Source of the DNA: Burkholderia territorii
Lineage (GTDB): Bacteria; Pseudomonadota; Gammaproteobacteria; Burkholderiales; Burkholderiaceae
Direction of reading: 5' to 3'
Length of the DNA: 64,000 nt
NCBI RefSeq assembly: GCF_902833055.1
Contig: NZ_CADFEJ010000016.1
Coordinates: forward strand, 62,001-126,000
Of this stretch, positions 49,498 to 57,741 are shown one piece after another. Within the stretch, counting starts at the first letter, position 1; each line of letters begins with the position of its first letter. Both the position numbers and the translations under genes were made by a program. Below the pieces are notes generated by a model. That model worked only from the letters and a program-made list of their open reading frames with translations. It searched no databases and was not told the DNA's origin.

Positions 49498-49638
49498 GCT
49501 GAACAATCTCCTGTATCGGGGGCAGCGGCGGCCGGCTTACCGGCCCGGCCGCCAGCAAGGCCGGGGACCGACGTTAGTGCTTCGGCGCGCGTGGCCGGTT
49601 CCATGGGCGGGCCGATGAACGGCAGCGCGGGCAATGCG

Positions 49639-49968
49639 TCAGCGGGCGGCGCTGGCACCGGGCGACGGCTGCGTCGCGACCTCGAGGCGCGTCAGCCACG
49701 CGAGCGCGTCGTCGCGCGACGCACCGCACATCTCGTCCGACGGCTGCAGCCCCGAACAGCACGCGGGCCGCTCGGGCCGGCCGAAGATCCGGCAGCGCAG
49801 GTCGTCGCCGAGCTGCACGCAGCGCACGCCGGCCGGCTTGCCGTCGGGCATCCCCGGAATCGGCGACGAAATCGACGGCGCGATGCAACACGCGCCGCAC
49901 CGCTCGCGGCACGCATGCGGCGGCGGGACATCGGCGGGCGCCGGACGGACAGGCATTTCGACGGACAC
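49639..49968 (-). CDS. YkgJ family cysteine-cluster protein
   Basis: Small soluble protein of 109 residues with the Cys pattern of the YkgJ/zinc- or iron-binding CxxCxxCC family: ACRERCGACCIAP near the N-terminus, then RCVQLGDDLRCRIFGRPERP and PACCSG. The eight or so cysteines probably bind a metal or an Fe-S cluster. The start at MSVEMPVRPAP is the first Met ahead of the cluster. It is divergent from hemN and may share its control region, which would fit iron or oxygen response, but that is inference. Confidence 0.87.
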   Translation of the reverse strand: MSVEMPVRPAPADVPPPHACRERCGACCIAPSISSPIPGMPDGKPAGVRCVQLGDDLRCRIFGRPERPACCSGLQPSDEMCGASRDDALAWLTRLEVATQPSPGASAAR

Positions 49969-50034
49969 TCGACTCTCTCACGAACAACGAAAAACGGTGC
50001 GGCAACCGGACGCAGCGCGCGGCCGCCCACCGCG

Positions 50035-50072
50035 CATTGTGCCACCGTCGGCTGCGACGTTATTACACAATG
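50035..50072. promoter_or_regulatory. Inverted repeat upstream of hemN
   Basis: CATTGTG at 50035-50041 and CACAATG at 50066-50072 form 7-base inverted arms with a 24-base gap, 55-92 bases before the hemN start and between divergent ykgJ-like and hemN genes. It is not an FNR/ANR box (TTGATN4ATCAA), the usual hemN control site. Downstream, TATACT at about 50093 could be a -10 box. Confidence 0.3.
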
Positions 50073-50126
50073 CAGGCGGAACGCGCGTTTATATACTCGA
50101 AAGCATCTAAAAAGCGCGAGACCATC

Positions 50127-51518
50127 ATGCGTTCCGGTTCTGCCGACTCACTGTTCCGTCCCGATTTGCTCGCCAAGTACGGCACGAACGGGCCGCGCTA
50201 TACGTCCTACCCTACCGCGCTGCAGTTCCGCGACGATTTCGACCCGGCCGACTATGTTCGCGCGGCCGGCGATCCGGGCGCGTCGTCGAGCGACCTGTCG
50301 CTGTACTTCCACATTCCGTTCTGCAATACGGCCTGCTTCTATTGCGGCTGCAACAAGATCGCGACCAACAACCGCCGCCGCGCGCGCCCGTATCTCGATC
50401 AACTGAAGCGCGAACTGGCGCTGCAGGCCGCGCTGTTCGATCCCGCGCGCCCGGTCACGCAGCTGCATTGGGGCGGCGGCACGCCGACCTTCCTGTCCGA
50501 CGACGAAACGGCGGAGCTGATGGTGGCCACCCGCGAACATTTCGCGCTGGCGCCGGACACCGACGCGGAATTCTCGATCGAGATCGACCCGCGCACGGTC
50601 ACGCCCGCGACGCTCGTCCACCTGCGCAACATCGGTTTCAACCGGCTGAGCCTCGGCGTGCAGGATTTCGATCCGGTCGTGCAGCAGGCGATCAATCGCG
50701 TCCAGCCGCTCGAGATGACGGCCGACCTGCTGTCGGCCGCACGCACGACGGGCTTCCATTCGGTCAGCGTCGACCTGATCTACGGGCTGCCGCACCAGAC
50801 GGTCGCCGTGTTCGCGCGCACGCTCGAGACGATCATCGAACTCGCGCCCGACCGCCTCTCCGTATTCGGCTACGCGCACATGCCGCACCTGTTCAAGATG
50901 CAGCGGCAGATCGACGACGCGACGCTGCCGGCGCCCGCGACGCGCGTCGCGCTGCTCGGCCTCGCGATCGACATGCTGACGCAGGCCGGCTACGTGTACA
51001 TCGGAATGGATCACTTCGCGCGCCCGACCGACGAACTCGTGCGCGCGCAGCGCAACGGCACGCTGCAGCGCAACTTCCAGGGCTACAGCACGCGCGCGGA
51101 TACGGATCTGGTCGGCTTCGGCGTGTCGTCGATCGGGAAGGTCGGCGACGTCTATGCGCAGAACGCGAAGGACCTGCCGGCGTACGGCGCCGCGCTGGAC
51201 GCCGGGCGGCTGCCGATCGCGCGCGGCGTGCGGCTCACGCCCGACGACCGGCTGCGCCGCGACGTGATCACCCAGCTGATGTGCAACCTCGAACTGCCGT
51301 TCTCGCATATCGAGGCCGCGCACGGCGTGCGCTTCGCCGATCATTTCGCGCGCGAGCTCGACGCGCTGCGCGCGTTCGAGCAGGACGGGCTGCTGACCAT
51401 CGGCGGCGATCGGCTGACGATCCATCCGCCCGGCCGGATGGTCGTGCGCAACATCGCGATGACGTTCGACGCCTATCTCGGCCGGACGCCGCGGCAAAGC
51501 TACTCGCGCACCGTCTGA
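50127..51518 (+). CDS. hemN: Oxygen-independent coproporphyrinogen III oxidase
   Basis: Radical-SAM enzyme of 463 residues that decarboxylates coproporphyrinogen III to protoporphyrinogen IX without oxygen. The Fe-S motif is CNTACFYCGC (CxxxCxxC plus the extra Cys) at about 67-76. Substrate and SAM sites read HWGGGTPTFL, NRLSLGVQDFDPVVQ and the late YIGMDHFARPTDEL with FQGYSTRADTDLVG. This is true HemN, not HemW, given the ATNNRRRARPYLDQL region and the long C-terminus. The ATG at 50127 begins the known N-terminal trip-wire region (SLFRPDLLAKYGTNGPRYTS). Confidence 0.95.
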   Translation: MRSGSADSLFRPDLLAKYGTNGPRYTSYPTALQFRDDFDPADYVRAAGDPGASSSDLSLYFHIPFCNTACFYCGCNKIATNNRRRARPYLDQLKRELALQAALFDPARPVTQLHWGGGTPTFLSDDETAELMVATREHFALAPDTDAEFSIEIDPRTVTPATLVHLRNIGFNRLSLGVQDFDPVVQQAINRVQPLEMTADLLSAARTTGFHSVSVDLIYGLPHQTVAVFARTLETIIELAPDRLSVFGYAHMPHLFKMQRQIDDATLPAPATRVALLGLAIDMLTQAGYVYIGMDHFARPTDELVRAQRNGTLQRNFQGYSTRADTDLVGFGVSSIGKVGDVYAQNAKDLPAYGAALDAGRLPIARGVRLTPDDRLRRDVITQLMCNLELPFSHIEAAHGVRFADHFARELDALRAFEQDGLLTIGGDRLTIHPPGRMVVRNIAMTFDAYLGRTPRQSYSRTV

Positions 51519-51590
51519 AGCCGCACGGCCACATGCGGGCGGCCGGTTTGATAAAGTAAGGGGTTCAACGCCCCTGCAAGAATCCGCACG

Positions 51591-51848
51591 ATGCGCACCA
51601 CCAAAGCAACCAACGCGGTCGAACGCCTGAAGACCCGTTCCGGCAACCCGCAGTTCGCGGCCGTCGCGATGGCGGGCGGCCTGTTCTATCTGGTCGACCG
51701 CTCCGGCGGCACCGCCGAGAAGCGCAGCGAGCCGCTGCCGCTCGACGAATTCGTCAGGTTCGTCGACGAATTTGGCCCCAAAAAACCGCGCAAGGCCAGC
51801 AAGCTCGACCTCGCATTCGAGGCACAGATCAAGAAGAGCAAGGGGTAA
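51591..51848 (+). CDS. Small hypothetical protein (85 aa)
   Basis: Basic soluble protein of 85 residues, start MRTTKATNAVERLKTRSGN, with a Lys-rich end (KIKKSKG-type). No signal peptide, helix or recognised family. It lies 72 bp after hemN and 104 bp before the PCMT-like gene on the same strand. The frame has the same codon bias as its neighbours, which supports it being real. Confidence 0.65.
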   Translation: MRTTKATNAVERLKTRSGNPQFAAVAMAGGLFYLVDRSGGTAEKRSEPLPLDEFVRFVDEFGPKKPRKASKLDLAFEAQIKKSKG

Positions 51849-51952
51849 AGGTCTGTTGCAGGCCGTCTGAAGGCTTTGCCGGCGCCCCGTTTGGTACAAT
51901 CACGAAGTTTCTCTATCCCCGCTGATGGCCGACCTGGCTGCGTGACCACACC

Positions 51953-52609
51953 ATGAATATCGAAAACGCGCGTTTCAACATGATCGAACAACAGATCCGG
52001 CCGTGGGATGTGCTGGATCTGGACGTCCTGGGCCTGCTGTCGATCGTCAAGCGCGAAAACTACGTGTTGCCCGAACACCGCGCTCTCGCGTTCGCCGACC
52101 TCGAGCTGCCGCTGCCCGGCGGCAGCAGCAAGATGCTGTTCCCGCGCGTCGAAGCGCGCGTGCTGCAGGAACTGGCGGTCAAGAAGCACGAGAACGTGCT
52201 CGTCGTCGGCGCGGGTTCGGGTTATCTGACCGCGCTGTTCGCGCATCGCGCGCAGCACGTGACGGCCGTCGATATCGATCCGGCCATCGCCAGGTTCGCG
52301 GCAGACAACCTGCGCAACGACGGCGTGACGAACGCGGAAGTCGTGCTCGGCGACGGCTCGCTCGGCTGGCCCGACAAGGCGCCGTACGACGTGATCTGCG
52401 TCGCGGGCGGCCTGCCGGTCGTGCCGCAGCAGATGCTCGAGCAGCTGAAGGTCGGCGGCCGCCTGTCGGCGTTCGTCGGCGGCCGTCCGGTGATGAAGGC
52501 GCAGATCATCACGCGCATCGACGACAAGCAGTACCGTGTCGCCGACGTGTTCGAAACCTACGTCGATCACCTCGTCAACGCGATCGAGCCGTCGCGCTTC
52601 AAGTTCTGA
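51953..52609 (+). CDS. Protein-L-isoaspartate O-methyltransferase-like protein
   Basis: SAM-dependent methyltransferase of 218 residues of the PCMT family. The N-terminus MNIENARFNMIEQQIRPWDV and the SAM motif NVLVVGAGSGYLTALFA are clear. The G-G-S-S-K-M motif (PGGSSKMLFPR) aligns with the substrate loop of PCMT, but the usual GxTISQP is missing, so it may not repair isoaspartate. It lies 14 bp before a rhodanese gene, which is also the arrangement in other Burkholderiales; a joint role is unknown. Confidence 0.82.
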   Translation: MNIENARFNMIEQQIRPWDVLDLDVLGLLSIVKRENYVLPEHRALAFADLELPLPGGSSKMLFPRVEARVLQELAVKKHENVLVVGAGSGYLTALFAHRAQHVTAVDIDPAIARFAADNLRNDGVTNAEVVLGDGSLGWPDKAPYDVICVAGGLPVVPQQMLEQLKVGGRLSAFVGGRPVMKAQIITRIDDKQYRVADVFETYVDHLVNAIEPSRFKF

Positions 52610-52623
52610 GCGGCGGAGCCTCC

Positions 52624-52947
52624 ATGCAGATCCTGACACCCGCGATGCTCGCGGAATGGCTGCGCGATCCGGCGCGTCCCGCGCCGGTCGTGCTCGACGT
52701 GCGCGAGCCGTGGGAAATCTCGACCGCGCAGATCGCCGGCAGCGTGTCGATCCCGATGCAGCAGATCCCCGCGCGCAGCGAGGAGCTCGACGACGAAGCG
52801 GAAATCGTCTGCGTGTGCCATCACGGAATGCGCAGCGCGCAGGTCGCGATGTTCCTCGAATCGCGCGGCTTCACGAAGCTGTACAACCTGCAAGGCGGGA
52901 TCGACGCGTGGTCGCGCGACGTCGATCCGTCCGTGCCGCGTTACTGA
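52624..52947 (+). CDS. Rhodanese-like sulfurtransferase
   Basis: Single-domain cytosolic rhodanese of 107 residues. It opens with VVLDVREPWE (CH2A-type Asp-Val-Arg motif). Its active-site loop is CVCHHGMRSAQVAMFL, where the second Cys is the expected sulfur carrier, and it ends FTKLYNLQGGIDAWSRDVDP. It resembles GlpE/YibN. It is 14 bp behind the PCMT-like gene and is probably in the same transcript. Confidence 0.9.
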   Translation: MQILTPAMLAEWLRDPARPAPVVLDVREPWEISTAQIAGSVSIPMQQIPARSEELDDEAEIVCVCHHGMRSAQVAMFLESRGFTKLYNLQGGIDAWSRDVDPSVPRY

Positions 52948-53017
52948 CGTTCCCGGCGGTGCATCGCGCGCCGCCAAGGCGACCGGCTGCGCCGCAGCCG
53001 ATCGCCCCGCTCCGCCG

Positions 53018-53046
53018 AACGGGCGCGCATGGCGCGCCCGTTTGCG
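53018..53046 (+). terminator. Probable terminator after the rhodanese gene
   Basis: Eleven-base-pair stem AACGGGCGCGC and its complement with a 3-base loop, followed by TTGCGTTTC, a broken T-run. The rest of 52948-53423 is a pyrimidine-rich stretch without a credible gene. Confidence 0.65.
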
Positions 53047-53423
53047 TTTCTGCTTCTCCATTCTCTTTCCTCCTCCTCCGATTGCTTCGGCGCGTCGACC
53101 GTCCGCGCCGGTTCGATAGCGAGCGAGAGCGAGCATCCGGGCATCGCCGCCGTCGACGGAATCGCTTCGTCGTTCCCTTCGCACTTCACTCCCCTTGTGC
53201 ACGGCGGCGCCGCCACGATGCGGCTGGATGCACGCGCATCGATCGATTCCGCATTTCCGTCAGCCAGTGACGTTCGCGCTCGCACACGGGCGCACGCCAT
53301 GCACCATTTGCGCCCGCGCGACTGCACCGCAACGGGTCGCGGATGCTGCACGACGCGTCACGCGCACCACGCAAACGCGTCGCGCCGCCGCTCACAGGCA
53401 CGCCCGGCGTGCATCCGCGCGAC

Positions 53424-53439
53424 TGGCACATGCCTTGCG
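53424..53439 (+). promoter_or_regulatory. Sigma-54 promoter for urtABCDE
   Basis: TGGCACATGCCTTGCG matches the -24/-12 consensus TGGCAC-N5-TTGC exactly, with GG and GC exactly 10 bases apart. It lies 60 bases ahead of urtA. Two TGCACC half-sites resembling NtrC sites (53300-53307 and around 53323) are about 100-125 bases upstream, the normal distance for an enhancer, but neither has a good second half. Confidence 0.87.
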
Positions 53440-53498
53440 TTAGTTCGATGCCGGCGCCGTCACGGCGCACGCCAATCCAACACGTCAAGGGGAACTCG

Positions 53499-54806
53499 AT
53501 GAAACGTCGCAGTCTGCTGAAGTTCGGTTCGATGGCCGGTGCACTCGCGCTGGCGGGCAAGAGCCCGTTCGCGCATGCGGCCGATGCGGGCACGGGTCCG
53601 ATCAAGGTCGGCATCCTGCATTCGCTGTCGGGCACGATGGCCATCTCCGAAACGTCGCTGAAGGATACGGCGCTGATGACGATCGCCGACATCAACAAGA
53701 GCGGCGGTGTGATGGGTCGCAAGCTCGAGCCCGTGGTCGTCGACCCCGCGTCGAACTGGCCGCTGTTCGCGGAGAAAGCGCGCCAGCTGCTCACGCAGGA
53801 CAAGGTCGCGTGCGTGTTCGGCTGCTGGACGTCGGTGTCGCGCAAGTCGGTGCTGCCGGTGTTCGAGGAACTGAACGGCCTGCTCTACTACCCGGTGCAA
53901 TATGAAGGCGAGGAAATGTCGCGCAACGTGTTCTACACGGGCGCAGCTCCGAACCAGCAGGCGATCCCCGCCGTCGAGTACCTGATGAGCGCGGAAGGCG
54001 GCGGCGCGAAGCGCTTCTTCCTGCTCGGCACCGACTACGTGTATCCGCGCACGACCAACAAGATCCTGCGCGCGTTCCTCAAGTCGAAGGGCGTAAAGGA
54101 AGCCGACATTCAGGAGGTCTACACGCCGTTCGGCCACAGCGATTACCAGACGATCGTCGCGAACATCAAGAACTTCGCGCAGGGCGGCAAGACGACCGTC
54201 ATCTCGACGATCAACGGCGACTCGAACGTGCCGTTCTACAAGGAGCTCGGCAACCAGGGGATCAAGGCGACGGACGTGCCGGTGGTCGCATTCTCGGTCG
54301 GCGAGGAAGAACTGCGCGGGATCGACACGAAGCCGCTCGTCGGCCACCTCGCCGCGTGGAACTACTTCATGTCGGTGAAGAATCCGACGAACACGAAGTT
54401 CAAGGACCAGTTCGCCGCGTGGGTGAAGGCGAACAACCTGCCGGGCGGCGCGAAGCGCGTGACCAACGATCCGATGGAAGCAACCTATGTCGGCATCCAC
54501 ATGTGGAAGCAGGCGGTCGAGAAGGCGAAGAGCACCGATGTCGACAAGGTGCGCGTCGCGATGATCGGCCAGACGGTCGCCGCGCCGTCGGGCTTCACGC
54601 TCTCGATGGACGGCAATCACCACCTGCACAAACCGGTGATGATCGGCGAGATCCGCGGCGACGGGCAGTTCAACGTCGTGTGGAAGACGAAGACGGCCGT
54701 GCGCGCGCAGCCGTGGAGCCCGTTCATCGCCGGCAACCAGGGCAAGCCGGACATCGTCAGCTCGATCCCGGCGTTCCTGCGCCGGCAGCGCGCGGCGCTG
54801 GCCTGA
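53499..54806 (+). CDS. urtA: Urea ABC transporter substrate-binding protein
   Basis: Periplasmic urea-binding protein of 435 residues. The signal peptide MKRRSLLKFGSMAGALALAG has a twin-arginine-like RRSLLKF and ends FAHAADA near residue 29. The mature part opens IKVGILHSLSGTMAISE, the hallmark of UrtA/AmiC/LivJ-type binding proteins, and has the long GCWTSVSRKSVLPVFEELNG stretch. It is the first gene of urtABCDE behind a sigma-54 promoter and is followed by a strong hairpin that may favour its mRNA. The start is the ATG at 53499 behind AAGGGG. Confidence 0.95.
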   Translation: MKRRSLLKFGSMAGALALAGKSPFAHAADAGTGPIKVGILHSLSGTMAISETSLKDTALMTIADINKSGGVMGRKLEPVVVDPASNWPLFAEKARQLLTQDKVACVFGCWTSVSRKSVLPVFEELNGLLYYPVQYEGEEMSRNVFYTGAAPNQQAIPAVEYLMSAEGGGAKRFFLLGTDYVYPRTTNKILRAFLKSKGVKEADIQEVYTPFGHSDYQTIVANIKNFAQGGKTTVISTINGDSNVPFYKELGNQGIKATDVPVVAFSVGEEELRGIDTKPLVGHLAAWNYFMSVKNPTNTKFKDQFAAWVKANNLPGGAKRVTNDPMEATYVGIHMWKQAVEKAKSTDVDKVRVAMIGQTVAAPSGFTLSMDGNHHLHKPVMIGEIRGDGQFNVVWKTKTAVRAQPWSPFIAGNQGKPDIVSSIPAFLRRQRAALA

Positions 54807-54812
54807 CGCGAC

Positions 54813-54840
54813 GAGGAGCGCCGCGCACCGGCGTGGCGCT
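54813..54840 (+). other. Hairpin between urtA and urtB
   Basis: GGAGCGCC and GGCGCTCC pair over a 12-base loop, with extra inner pairing, six bases after the urtA stop. There is no T-run, so it is likely an mRNA-stabilising or mild attenuation structure that keeps the binding protein above the membrane subunits. Confidence 0.5.
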
Positions 54841-54932
54841 CCGTGAAGCGCAGGCTTGCGGCACGCGTTCGGTCACGCACCGGCCCCCACTGCCGCATGC
54901 ATTCGCTTTCCCACGCCCCACAGGATTTCCCG

Positions 54933-56552
54933 ATGCCTACACGCTTTCGCCGCGCCGCCGTCGCGATCGTCGCCTGTGCCGCGCTGGCGGCTACGCTGCC
55001 GCGTGCCGCATTCGCGCTGACGGCGGCCGATACCGCCGCGCTCGCCGGCGACGACTTCGACGCCAAGGCGGCCGCGATCGACCATCTCGCCGCCGATGCC
55101 GACCCGCGCGCCGTCGCGTTGCTCAATGCGCTGTCGAGCGGCGACGCACTCGCGACCGGCGACGGACGCCTGCTGATCCAGACCGGCGACACCGCGCACG
55201 ATGCGCTCACGCAGGCCGCGACGCCGGCCGGGGATGCTCAGCCCGTGATGCTGAACAATCTGCTGCGCACGAAGATCGCCGGCGCGCTGTCGGGCCTCGC
55301 GCTCGCGTCGCCCGACGTCGCCGCACGCCGCGACGCGATCGACGCGCTGCTGAAGTCGCCCGACCCGGCACTCAAGCCGATGATCGATCGCGCACGCGCG
55401 AAGGAAACCGATCCGGCATTGAAGCGCCGCCTCGACGCGCTATGGGCGATCGCCGCGCTGCACGATGCCGATCCGGCAAAGCGCCTCGAAGCCGTGCAAG
55501 TGGTGGCCGCGCGCCGCGACCTCGACATGATCGAACAGTTGCGCCCGCTCGTCGCAACGAATGCCGACGGCAGCTTCGCCGAGCCCGATGCGCGCGTGCG
55601 CGAAGCCGCGCAACAGGGACTCGACGCATTGCACGCGCTGCAGCGCCGCGGCGAGATCGCCGGCACCGTGTTCGCGGGCCTGTCGCTCGGCAGCGTGCTG
55701 CTGCTCGCGGCGCTCGGCCTCGCGATCACGTACGGGCTGATCGGCGTGATCAACATGGCGCACGGCGAATTCCTGATGATCGGTGCGTACGCAACCTATG
55801 TCGTGCAGACGCTGACCCAGCGCTACGTGCCGGCGGCGTTCGACTGGTATCCGCTGATCGCCGTGCCGGTGTCGTTCGCGGCGGCCGCATTGGTCGGCAT
55901 CGTGCTCGAGCGGCTCGTGCTGCGGCACCTGTATGGCCGCCCGCTCGAAACGCTGCTTGCGACCTTCGGCGTGAGCCTGATCCTGATCCAGGCGACGCGC
56001 ATGCTGTTCGGCGCGCAGAACGTGCAGGTCGTGAACCCGTCGTGGATGAGCGGCGGCGTGACCGTGATGCAGAATCTGATCCTGCCGTACAACCGGCTCG
56101 CGATCCTCGCGTTCGCGCTCGCGGTCGTATGTGTCGCGTGGGGCGTGCTGACGAAGACGCGGCTCGGCCTGTTCGTGCGCGCGGTCACGCAGAACCGCCG
56201 GATGGCCGCCTGTGTCGGCGTGAAGACCGCGCGCGTCGACGCGTATGCGTTCGCGTTCGGCGCGGGCATCGCGGGCCTGGGCGGCTGCGCGCTGTCGCAG
56301 ATCGGCAACGTGGGCCCGGACCTCGGGCAAAACTACATCATCGATTCATTCATGGCGGTCGTGCTCGGCGGTGTCGGCCAGATTGCCGGCACCGTGCTCG
56401 GCGGCTTCGGGCTCGGCCTCGTCAGCAAGGCGATCGAGCCGTTCTGGGGCGCCGTGCTCGCGAAGATCGCGGTGCTCGTGATGATCGTGCTGTTCATCCA
56501 GAAACGTCCGCAGGGCATGTTCGCCCCGAAGGGACGCAGCGCGGAGGCCTGA
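54933..56552 (+). CDS. urtB: Urea ABC transporter permease UrtB with N-terminal extension
   Basis: Permease of 539 residues. The last 300 residues are a LivH-type membrane domain (LSLGSVLLLAALGLAITYGLIG at its start, then GVINMAHGEFLMIGAY, ENRRMAACVGV-like QNRRMAACVGVKT, and GGVGQIAGTVLGG). The first about 230 residues are an exported extension: a signal peptide (FRRAAVAIVACAALAATLPR then AAFA) and a helical, HEAT-like region rich in Ala/Asp with about five repeats of the type DAIDALLKSPDP. The extension is usual for proteobacterial UrtB and its role is unknown. The ATG at 54933 gives the signal peptide and has AGGA upstream. Confidence 0.93.
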   Translation: MPTRFRRAAVAIVACAALAATLPRAAFALTAADTAALAGDDFDAKAAAIDHLAADADPRAVALLNALSSGDALATGDGRLLIQTGDTAHDALTQAATPAGDAQPVMLNNLLRTKIAGALSGLALASPDVAARRDAIDALLKSPDPALKPMIDRARAKETDPALKRRLDALWAIAALHDADPAKRLEAVQVVAARRDLDMIEQLRPLVATNADGSFAEPDARVREAAQQGLDALHALQRRGEIAGTVFAGLSLGSVLLLAALGLAITYGLIGVINMAHGEFLMIGAYATYVVQTLTQRYVPAAFDWYPLIAVPVSFAAAALVGIVLERLVLRHLYGRPLETLLATFGVSLILIQATRMLFGAQNVQVVNPSWMSGGVTVMQNLILPYNRLAILAFALAVVCVAWGVLTKTRLGLFVRAVTQNRRMAACVGVKTARVDAYAFAFGAGIAGLGGCALSQIGNVGPDLGQNYIIDSFMAVVLGGVGQIAGTVLGGFGLGLVSKAIEPFWGAVLAKIAVLVMIVLFIQKRPQGMFAPKGRSAEA

Positions 56553-56553
56553 C

Positions 56554-57741
56554 ATGACTTCAATCACCGATTCGTTGCCGAACCCGGTCGCCGACGCGCC
56601 GAAGCCCGCGGCCGCCGCACGTGCGGCAGACGGTTTCGCGCTCGGCCTGCCGCCCCGCCCCGCGCTGCTGTCGCGCCGCGCGTGGCTCGCGCTCGTCGCG
56701 CTGTGCGTTGCGATCGGCATCGGCGTGCCGCTCGCCGCGCTGGTTGCGCCCGAAGCGAGCGCGTTCCATCTGTCCGCGTATGCGATGACGCTCGCCGGCA
56801 AGCTGATGTGCTACGCCATCGCCGCGCTCGCGCTCGATCTCGTCTGGGGTTATTGCGGAATCCTGAGTCTCGGCCATGGCCTCTTCTTCGCGCTCGGCGG
56901 TTATGCGATCGGCATGTACCTGATGCGCGAGATCGGCCGCGACGGCAAGTACGGCAGCGACCTGCCCGACTTCATGGTGTTTCTCGACTGGCATCAACTG
57001 CCCTGGTACTGGAGCGGCACGCAGCATCTCGCCTGGGCGCTCGCGCTGGTCGTGCTCGTGCCGGCCGTGCTCGCGTGGGTGTTCGGTTTCTTCACGTTCC
57101 GCTCGCGCGTGAAGGGCGTGTACCTGTCGATCATCACGCAGGCGCTGACGTTCGCCGCGATGCTGCTGTTCTTTCGCAACGAGACGGGCTTCGGCGGCAA
57201 CAACGGCTTCACCGATTTCAAGCGCATCGCCGGATTTCCGATCACGTCGCCCGGCACGCGCACCGTGCTGTTGCTGCTGACCTTCGCGACGCTCGTGCTC
57301 GCGTTCATCGCCGCGCGCGCGATCGTCACCAGCAAGCTCGGGCGCGTGGTCACCGCGGTGCGCGACGGCGAGACGCGGCTGATGTTCCTCGGCTACAGCC
57401 CGCTCGCGTACAAGCTGTTCGTATGGACGCTGTCGGCCGTGCTGTGCGCGATCGCGGGCGCGTTGTACGTGCCGCAGGTCGGCATCATCAACCCTGGCGA
57501 GATGTCGCCCGGCAACTCGATCGAGATGGCGATCTGGGTCGCGGTGGGCGGGCGCGGCACGCTGATCGGGCCGATCGTCGGCGCGTTCGCGGTGAACGGT
57601 GCGAAAAGCCTCTTTACCGCGTACTTCGCCGAATACTGGCTGTTCTTTCTCGGCCTGATCTTCGTGCTCGTGCCGCTGCTGTTGCCGCGCGGCATCATGG
57701 GCCTCGTCGACACGCTGCTCGCAAAAGGAAAACGCGCATGA
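56554..57741 (+). CDS. urtC: Urea ABC transporter permease UrtC
   Basis: LivM-type permease of 395 residues with about ten helices. It has the family marks YCGILSLGHGLFFALGGYAIG, ITQALTFAAMLLFFRNETGF and the late GGRGTLIGPIVGAFAVNGAKS. A 45-residue Ala/Pro-rich cytoplasmic N-terminus precedes the first helix. It starts one base after the urtB stop and its last codons overlap urtD (ATGA), so translation is coupled throughout. Confidence 0.94.
   Translation: MTSITDSLPNPVADAPKPAAAARAADGFALGLPPRPALLSRRAWLALVALCVAIGIGVPLAALVAPEASAFHLSAYAMTLAGKLMCYAIAALALDLVWGYCGILSLGHGLFFALGGYAIGMYLMREIGRDGKYGSDLPDFMVFLDWHQLPWYWSGTQHLAWALALVVLVPAVLAWVFGFFTFRSRVKGVYLSIITQALTFAAMLLFFRNETGFGGNNGFTDFKRIAGFPITSPGTRTVLLLLTFATLVLAFIAARAIVTSKLGRVVTAVRDGETRLMFLGYSPLAYKLFVWTLSAVLCAIAGALYVPQVGIINPGEMSPGNSIEMAIWVAVGGRGTLIGPIVGAFAVNGAKSLFTAYFAEYWLFFLGLIFVLVPLLLPRGIMGLVDTLLAKGKRA

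Noticed and set aside
50148..51899. Long minus-strand frame opposite hemN
   Set aside because: Arg/Asp/Val-rich mirror translation of hemN without motifs.
53029..53502. Open frames in the pyrimidine-rich gap before urtA
   Set aside because: Low-complexity Ala/Arg/Ser translations in several frames, no ribosome sites; the gap is better explained as a sigma-54 control region.
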